Of a DNA stretch of 64,000 nucleotides, positions 58,068 through 64,000 are shown piece after piece. The stretch is from Tridacna crocea (lineage: Eukaryota > Mollusca > Bivalvia > Cardiida > Cardiidae), in assembly GCA_943736015.1 (NCBI GenBank), contig OX031062.1, positions 53,060,962 to 53,124,961 of the forward strand, given 5' to 3'. Position 1 is the stretch's first letter, and each line of letters begins with the position of its first letter. A model generated the notes under the pieces. It had not been told where the DNA came from and searched no databases. It saw nothing but the letters and a program-made list of their open reading frames with translations. A program made the position numbers and the translations under genes.

Positions 58068-61000
58068 TCAAACTCTTGAAAGAGCATCTGGTATAATGTT
58101 ATCTTTCCCTTTTATGTGTCTTATGTCAAGATTAAACTCTTGAAGCAATAAACTCCACCTCAGTAATCTTTGATTCTTATTCTTAAGTTTGTGTAGAAAA
58201 CTTAAAGGGTTATGATCACTGAAAACAACAATTGGTGAAGTTGAAGAGGTTAAATAAACTTCAAACTGCTGGATTGCCAGAATTAAGGCAAGACACTCTT
58301 TTTCTATGGTAGAGTAATTTTTCTGATGTTTGTTAAATTTCTTAGAAAAGTAACAAACTGGGTGATCAATACCATTATTATCTTCTTGTAAAAGAACAGC
58401 ACCAATACCAACATCACTTGCATCAACAGCTAATTTGAAACATTTGTCAAAATCAGGTGCCAAGAGAACTGGTGCGCTCTTTAGTATGGCTTTTAGACGA
58501 TCAAATGCATCTTGACATTTGTCATTCCATTTGAACTTTGCACTTTTCTTAAGTAAATTTGTTAAAGGTTCAGCAATACCCGAGAAATTTTTACAGAATT
58601 TCCTATAGTAGCCAGCCATACCAAGAAATCGCATCAGCTGTCTTTTACATTTAGGCACAGGAAACTCAGAGATAGCATTGACTTTAGCTTCTAAAGGTTT
58701 AACTTGACCCTGTCCCACAAGATGTCCTAGAAATGTTACAGTAGCATGACAAAATTCAGTTTTTGCAAGATTCACAGTCAGTTTCGCTTTACTGAGTCTG
58801 TCGAAGAATTTCCTGATTCTTTGAAGGTGGTCACTCCAACTGTCTGAGTAGATGATGACGTCGTCAATATATGCATCACAGCCATCTAATCCACATATAA
58901 CATTGTTTACAAGTCGCTGAAACGTTGCAGGAGAATTTTTCATCCCAAACGGCATAACTTTGTACTGGTACAGACTGTTTGGAGTAGCAAAGGCTGATAC
59001 TTCTTTTGCTCTATCAGTCAGTGGAACTTGCCAGAATCCTTTTAGCAGGTCAAATTTGGTGACATATTTAGAATTTCCAACTTTGTCAATACAGTCATCA
59101 ATTCTTGGTATTGGAAAAGAGTCTGTTTTTGTCACAGAGTTCACTTTACGATAGTCAGTACACATTCTATAAGTTCCATTTGATTTGGGTACTAATATAC
59201 ATGGTGAACTGTAATTACTCTGGCTAGGTTCAATAAAGTCATTTTCCAGTAAGTATTTTACTTCATCTTGGAGGTATTTCTGTTTCAAAGGATTCATTCT
59301 ATATGGATGTTGCTTTATTGGTTTAGAATCTTCCACAATGACATCATGATAGGTTTTATCTGTTCTTGTGGGGATATCAGGAAATAAATGTTCATATTCA
59401 TGTATCAACTGTTTCAGCTCTTCCTGCTGTGATGGTTCCAAGTGCGAAAGTTTGTTGTTAAGGTTTCTCAAAATATCCGAATTCTCAAGTTTAGATGGAC
59501 CAGGATCAGATTTATCATTAAAGTCAGAATTTACTTCAATTTCAAATACACTTGATTCTTGTGGGACAGTGTTTACAACTGTAATTGGTTTTGAAATAGA
59601 GCTATCTCTATCAAAGTATTCCTTTAACATATTTATATGACACATTTGTTTGTTTTTACGCCTTCCTGGAGTATTAATTATATAGTTTAAATCACTTGTT
59701 TTCTTGTCAATAGTGTAGGGTCCAAAATATCTTGCCTGTAGAGGTCTGCCAGGTATTGGCAAAAGAGCAAGTACTTTGTCACCTGGTTTAAATTTTCTAT
59801 CAGTAACATGGTTGTCATATCTTGCTTTCATTTTGCCCTGAGACGTTTTAAGATTAGACCTAGCAACCTCACATGCCCTAGACAGTCTATTTCTGAAGTC
59901 AGAAACATATTGTAGTAAATTCAAAGGTGTTTCATCATTTGAGAGAAATTTCTCTTTCAAAAGTTTTAAAGGTCCACGAACAGAATGGCCAAAAACTAAT
60001 TCAAAAGGACTGAAACCAAGAGATTCTTGTACAGATTCTCTGACTGCAAATAGTAACATATGGATACCCTCATCCCAATCTTTTTCAGTGTCAAAGCAAT
60101 ATGATCTTATCATATTTTTTAATGTCTGGTGAAATCTTTCTAAAGCACCTTGGCTTTCAGGGTGATAAGCGGATGACCTGTATTGCTTGATTCCTAATTC
60201 GTGCATAACCTGTTGGAATATACCAGACATAAAATTTGACCCTTGATCAGACTGAACTGATTTTGGAAGACCAACAAATGTGAAAAATTTTATTAGAGCT
60301 TTGACTATTGACTTTGTTTTGATGTTCCTTAAAGGAATAGCTTCAGGAAAACGTGTAGAAGTACACATAATTGTTAAGAGATACTCATTTCCCGACTTGG
60401 TTCGCGGTAAAGGACCGACACAATCTATAAGTATCCTACTGAAAGGTTCATCAAAAGCAGGAATAGGTTGTAATTGAGCTTTGGGAATGGTTTGGTTGGG
60501 TTTACCTACCATTTGACATGTATGGCAAGTTTTACAATATTTAGAGACATCTGATTTGAGGCCAGGCCAATAAAAATGAGTAATAATTTTGTGATAGGTC
60601 TTGTTTATACCTAGATGACCTGACATAGGACTTTCATGGGCTATACTTAGTATTTCATGACGATATGACTTTGGAACCACAATTTGGTGGTAAACAGCCC
60701 ATTCATCATCAGCTGGGACATCAAATGGTCGCCATTTTCTCATAAGAATCCCATTCTTTATATAGTAACACATTGGGACCTCTGAAATTTCATCTTCAGG
60801 TAAAGCCCTAAAAATTAATTTTGAAATCTCAGGATCAGCTTGCTGTTCCTGGATAAGCTGTGACTTTGACAGCGTGTCATGACCTTGGTCAATAGACCGT
60901 GGTGGTGTATGACAAGACATTGACGAGTCTGTCTGAGTATCAGACAAACTGGGATCAAGAGACTTTTTAATCTCATTATTAAAATATTGACCGATAAAAG

Positions 61001-62777
61001 TATCTGTCAAGTCAATGTCAGAGTTTGAGTTTTTCAAAATGGCCTTTTTAGCCATAGCTCGGGTAACTGCACAAGAAGGATACAAGTCAGGAATTTCCTG
61101 CTCGATAGGGTCATCTGTTTGACCTATATTTGGTGTGTCAGTTACAAGTGGATTAACCACAACCTTATCTCCAGCTAAGTCATTGCCTAGCAGTAAATGG
61201 ACACCTTTAAATGGTAAGGAAGGTTTAATACCAATAACCACAAGCCCAGTAACCAAATCTGACGACAAATTAACGTAATGGAGAGGGATATTAACAGTTC
61301 CACACTCTACACCCTGAATAAGGACACTAGTACCGGAAGAAGTCTTCTCAGAAAAAGGCAGTATATCTGCTAAAATAAGAGATTGAGAAGCTCCTGTGTC
61401 TCTTAAAATTTTAATTGGGGTAGGTGGGCAATTATCACCTGAAAGTGATACAAAACCATTCAACATAAATGGTTCAAAAATCTCCATAGTAGAATCAGAC
61501 TTGGGTTTTGTGACTATGTCAATTGTATTGGTTTTAATAGAAGACTGTGGCCTTGGTCTAAGAGTGGTGAGCCCTGTTGGCTTGGCTTCATCACTTTCTA
61601 ACTTCCTTTTTAATTTCAAACATTCAGAAACAAGGTGACCAGGTTTCTTACAATAGTTACAAGTGGGTCGAGATAAGGGATATTGACTTTTGGTTTCACT
61701 AGTAGAATTGGGTTTGGGTGTATTGGATTGACTGGGCACGCCAGATGAATTACCAGACATAGATTTATTTTGGGGATGTGAGGAAGTAGGTTTTGCTTTA
61801 GCAATAAAAGAAACTTTATGTGTAAGATAGTAATTATCAGCCAGACGAGCTGCTTCTTCTAAAGTTTCAACTTGTTTTTCGTCTAAGAATGTCTTAACAT
61901 CAAATTGAATACAACGTTTGAATTCTTCAACTAACATAAGTTGTCTGAGTTTATCAAAATTTTGGTCTATTTTCTTAGAACAGCACCATCTATCAAATAA
62001 CTGTTCTTTGTTTCTAGCAAATTCAACATGAGTCTGGTTAGAATCTTTTTTACAATTTCTAAATTTTTGTCTATATGCTTCTGGGACCAGCTCATAACCT
62101 TTGAGAATAAGTTCTTTAACAGTCTCATAATGATGACATTGTTCAACGCCTAGTTGTGTATAAATTTCACGAGCTTTGCCTATCAAAACACTTTGCAGAA
62201 GCAAAGTCCAGTGCTCTCTTGGCCAATTTAAGTTTTCTGCAACTTTTTCAAAGTGTAGGAAGTATTTATCAACTTCTTTTTCTTGAAATGGAGGAACAAG
62301 CCTAATATGTTTTGTAACATCGAAATTGTATTCAATCTTTTGCTTGGGCTGATTTGCTCTTTCTTGCATTTCTATTTCCCTCATTCTTAATTGAAATTCT
62401 CTCTCCTCTCTCTCTTCCCTTTCCCTTTCTTCTCTCTCCCTTTCTCTTTCTCTTTCCTTCTCTCTCTCTACCATTTCTTCTCTCTGTCTTTCCCTTTCTC
62501 TTTCTATTTCTAACTGTCTGATCTGAAGTTTTAATTCAAGTTCTTTCGAACTTGAAACTGACTGAACGTCAACTATCAGGGAAAGAGCATTTTCATTGAA
62601 AATCTCCTCATCAACAAAATATTGTACCAAAATGTTCTTAATTTCATGTTTACGCATTGAAGATTTTATTTCAGACAATTTATAGTGCTTCGCAAGATTA
62701 AGCAAATCAGTCTTTTTACCCAAATTCAATAACTCCACAGACGGTTCAGCCGTAAATTTATCTAAGTCAAAAGACAT
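58068..62777 (-). CDS. gag-pol polyprotein of Gmr1-like retrotransposon, 1569 aa
   Basis: One frame without stop or shift. Gag: a Glu/Arg-rich coiled coil (about 78-146); a SCAN-like capsid part (about 195-320) with PEAYRQKFR and ETLEEAARLADNY; and a CCHC knuckle C373, C376, H381, C386. Protease: DTGA at 460-463. Integrase: H714, H721, C751, C754 zinc motif; D785, D844 and E880 with 35 residues between the last two; GPY at 1019-1021. Reverse transcriptase: YIDD at 1303-1306. RNase H: D1452 and D1521, ending at 1569. It copies element RNA and inserts the DNA. Gag and pol are fused, so no frameshift sets their ratio. All visible catalytic residues are intact. The ATG at 62777-62775 starts MSFDLDKF and is the first in the leader frame. 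Confidence 0.96.
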   Translation of the reverse strand: MSFDLDKFTAEPSVELLNLGKKTDLLNLAKHYKLSEIKSSMRKHEIKNILVQYFVDEEIFNENALSLIVDVQSVSSSKELELKLQIRQLEIERERERQREEMVEREKEREREREREEREREEREEREFQLRMREIEMQERANQPKQKIEYNFDVTKHIRLVPPFQEKEVDKYFLHFEKVAENLNWPREHWTLLLQSVLIGKAREIYTQLGVEQCHHYETVKELILKGYELVPEAYRQKFRNCKKDSNQTHVEFARNKEQLFDRWCCSKKIDQNFDKLRQLMLVEEFKRCIQFDVKTFLDEKQVETLEEAARLADNYYLTHKVSFIAKAKPTSSHPQNKSMSGNSSGVPSQSNTPKPNSTSETKSQYPLSRPTCNYCKKPGHLVSECLKLKRKLESDEAKPTGLTTLRPRPQSSIKTNTIDIVTKPKSDSTMEIFEPFMLNGFVSLSGDNCPPTPIKILRDTGASQSLILADILPFSEKTSSGTSVLIQGVECGTVNIPLHYVNLSSDLVTGLVVIGIKPSLPFKGVHLLLGNDLAGDKVVVNPLVTDTPNIGQTDDPIEQEIPDLYPSCAVTRAMAKKAILKNSNSDIDLTDTFIGQYFNNEIKKSLDPSLSDTQTDSSMSCHTPPRSIDQGHDTLSKSQLIQEQQADPEISKLIFRALPEDEISEVPMCYYIKNGILMRKWRPFDVPADDEWAVYHQIVVPKSYRHEILSIAHESPMSGHLGINKTYHKIITHFYWPGLKSDVSKYCKTCHTCQMVGKPNQTIPKAQLQPIPAFDEPFSRILIDCVGPLPRTKSGNEYLLTIMCTSTRFPEAIPLRNIKTKSIVKALIKFFTFVGLPKSVQSDQGSNFMSGIFQQVMHELGIKQYRSSAYHPESQGALERFHQTLKNMIRSYCFDTEKDWDEGIHMLLFAVRESVQESLGFSPFELVFGHSVRGPLKLLKEKFLSNDETPLNLLQYVSDFRNRLSRACEVARSNLKTSQGKMKARYDNHVTDRKFKPGDKVLALLPIPGRPLQARYFGPYTIDKKTSDLNYIINTPGRRKNKQMCHINMLKEYFDRDSSISKPITVVNTVPQESSVFEIEVNSDFNDKSDPGPSKLENSDILRNLNNKLSHLEPSQQEELKQLIHEYEHLFPDIPTRTDKTYHDVIVEDSKPIKQHPYRMNPLKQKYLQDEVKYLLENDFIEPSQSNYSSPCILVPKSNGTYRMCTDYRKVNSVTKTDSFPIPRIDDCIDKVGNSKYVTKFDLLKGFWQVPLTDRAKEVSAFATPNSLYQYKVMPFGMKNSPATFQRLVNNVICGLDGCDAYIDDVIIYSDSWSDHLQRIRKFFDRLSKAKLTVNLAKTEFCHATVTFLGHLVGQGQVKPLEAKVNAISEFPVPKCKRQLMRFLGMAGYYRKFCKNFSGIAEPLTNLLKKSAKFKWNDKCQDAFDRLKAILKSAPVLLAPDFDKCFKLAVDASDVGIGAVLLQEDNNGIDHPVCYFSKKFNKHQKNYSTIEKECLALILAIQQFEVYLTSSTSPIVVFSDHNPLSFLHKLKNKNQRLLRWSLLLQEFNLDIRHIKGKDNIIPDALSRV

Positions 62778-62949
62778 GTTTGTTTGTTGCTGGATTCAAG
62801 TACAAAATTGTATTATAATTACTGATTAGTAAACGAATGCGTTAGTCTAGTTTCCAATCGATGGATAGTCCAAAATGGAAAACAAATACGTTAGTCTATT
62901 TTCCAATCCCGTTAGTCTATTTTCCAATCCCGGACGAGCCCCCAATTTC
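62778..62949 (-). other. retrotransposon leader with 21-bp tandem repeats
   Basis: Between primer site and gag start. GTTAGTCTATTTTCCAATC (plus strand) occurs at 62890 and 62911, and a variant near 62843. The copy next to the LTR overlaps the primer site by a few bases. Confidence 0.7.
62927..62944 (-). other. primer-binding site, tRNA-Pro
   Basis: The minus strand reads TGGGGGCTCGTCCGGGAT, five bases inside the 5' LTR. It is complementary to the 3' end of tRNA-Pro, the same 18 bases used by murine gammaretroviruses. Confidence 0.93.
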
Positions 62950-63501
62950 TGTTACGAGTCAGGCGTAACTAGAAAGAAGAAGCCAGCAACAAACGATAAC
63001 AATTAACAGAATTTATTAACAAAAATATCAAATAAACAGTTACAATAGTACAAAACAATACCTTAGACGTTAAATTCAGAAGACAAACTATTCCAGTCTT
63101 AATTCCAATCTGATCCTGATCCAAACTAAATGTAATCCAAGCACATGAAATAATCCTCACTTTAGTCTAGTCTGATCCGAATCCAAACTGAATGTAATCC
63201 AAGCACTAATTATGACACAAACACAAAATAATCCCCACTGTAGTCTGGCAATCATGTATTAACTAGTGAACACTGAGATGTAAAAAGCTTTTCCTTTTAT
63301 AATAACAGGGAAACTTCCAGAAAATTCATGTTAAAATCAGTTGCATAATTCTTAGTAATCGGATTGTATAAAGGCCTGGAAACTTCCAGCACAATATTCT
63401 ACAAGAGAGAGTTCAGTTCTAAAAATAGCAACAGGGGAAAACCATTCAAAAATAGATACACACATGAACAAAGCTAGGAATAACTGGGTATGTACATAAC
63501 A
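62950..63501 (-). repeat. 5' LTR of the retrotransposon
   Basis: Read on the minus strand it starts TGTTATGTACATACCC and ends GCCTGACTCGTAACA. TATAAAAG at 63301-63294 is the likely core promoter; AATAAA at 63017-63012 is the likely poly(A) signal. Confidence 0.95.
63294..63301 (-). promoter_or_regulatory. TATA box in 5' LTR
   Basis: TATAAAAG about 200 bases from the LTR start in element orientation, a normal U3 position. Confidence 0.6.
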
Positions 63502-64000
63502 GTATTGTAAATCGTGCACTATGTTGTGCGGTTTGGTATTGAGACAAGCAGGCTAGGCGCTTTTTTGTATTGTAAAGTGTCTTTGATGCGTGTGTCTGTG
63601 GTGTGTGCTGCATCTGTCGTTACTTTGGTAGTTATGTTACCATCATCGATGGCTACAGAATTTATTCTGAGTAACTATAACTCAGGTGAGCGATTACATA
63701 TTGTGATCGTGCTGTGTCCGTAAGATGAGGCGATTTTAGTGCAGTATATTTTATTTTCTAATACTACGAAGAATTACGTGTGGGAATTTGATCTGTAATA
63801 AATTTTTTCAGACATTTTAGTATTAAAAGTATGTTCACTGTAAATTTGTTGTTTCTGAATCGAAAAAATGTATGTATCTGTTCATTTTTCAACTATAGTG
63901 ATCTAAATGTTACAAAATGCATAAAGGGAGGTAATCAGACAAGAAACTTGCAGGCATCTTTAGTTGGCAAAATAAATTGCTTTTCCACATTTGTTTGCTG
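63502..64000. other. right flank of the retrotransposon, no gene seen
   Basis: It contains the second copy of the target-site unit (GAGACAAGCAGGCTAGGCGC), an AATAAA at about 63798 that could serve the plus-strand candidate gene, and AAAGGGAGGTAAT near 63926, a phrase also found near 56306. Confidence 0.4.

Larger units (their letters stand above)
57292..63501 (-). mobile_element. intact Gmr1-like Ty3/gypsy LTR retrotransposon, 6210 bp
   Basis: Two 552-bp LTRs, offset by exactly 5658 bases, start TG and end CA and look identical by eye. GTAT flanks both sides (57288-57291 and 63502-63505) as a 4-bp target duplication. Primer site, polypurine tract and one uninterrupted gag-pol frame are all present. 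The domain order is gag, protease, integrase, reverse transcriptase, RNase H. Integrase before reverse transcriptase is the hallmark of the Gmr1-like clade. Identical LTRs imply a recent insertion that may still be mobile. There is no env and no chromodomain. Confidence 0.95.

Overview
This is animal nuclear DNA: spliced genes with GT-AG introns, a retrotransposon and very dense short transposon copies. The invertebrate-type TBK1 gene and the repeats (TTAA-flanked MITEs, tRNA-derived SINEs, the AAAGGGAGGTAAT and GCTCACCTGAG phrases) suggest a bivalve mollusc. That placement is inference; no species is claimed.

2.9-33.6 kb, minus strand: one complete innate-immune kinase gene of the TBK1/IKKepsilon family. 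I resolved 18 coding exons by hand. All are in phase with GT-AG introns and give a 731-residue protein with kinase, ubiquitin-like, coiled-coil dimerisation and C-terminal parts. About 28 kb of its introns is mostly transposon-derived. Around 50 copies of one 200-230 bp MITE family (here family A) lie there. Each full copy has TTAA on both sides, ends beginning CCC, and a central near-perfect hairpin of about 65 bases. Some copies abut splice donors, several share a single TTAA with a neighbour, and five form an exact 225-bp tandem array.

33.6-44 kb: few family A copies. The region holds the kinase gene's upstream sequence, a 549-bp TTAA element with a paralogous empty site, two inverted arrays of a GACAACTCGCCCC minisatellite, and an imperfect palindrome with arms of about 1.2 kb (40.3-43.5 kb). 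Three plus-strand segments (39970, 44679, 57140) join in phase into a possible small 56-residue protein; this is tentative.

44-57 kb: more family A copies, SINEs and older repeats, with no confident gene.

57.3-63.5 kb: an intact LTR retrotransposon on the minus strand. It has two 552-bp LTRs that look identical, a tRNA-Pro primer site, a polypurine tract, a 4-bp target duplication and one 1569-codon gag-pol ORF. Integrase precedes reverse transcriptase, the order of Gmr1-like Ty3/gypsy elements, and the gag resembles a SCAN domain.

Most apparent short reading frames in the window are translations of the family A hairpin and are not genes.
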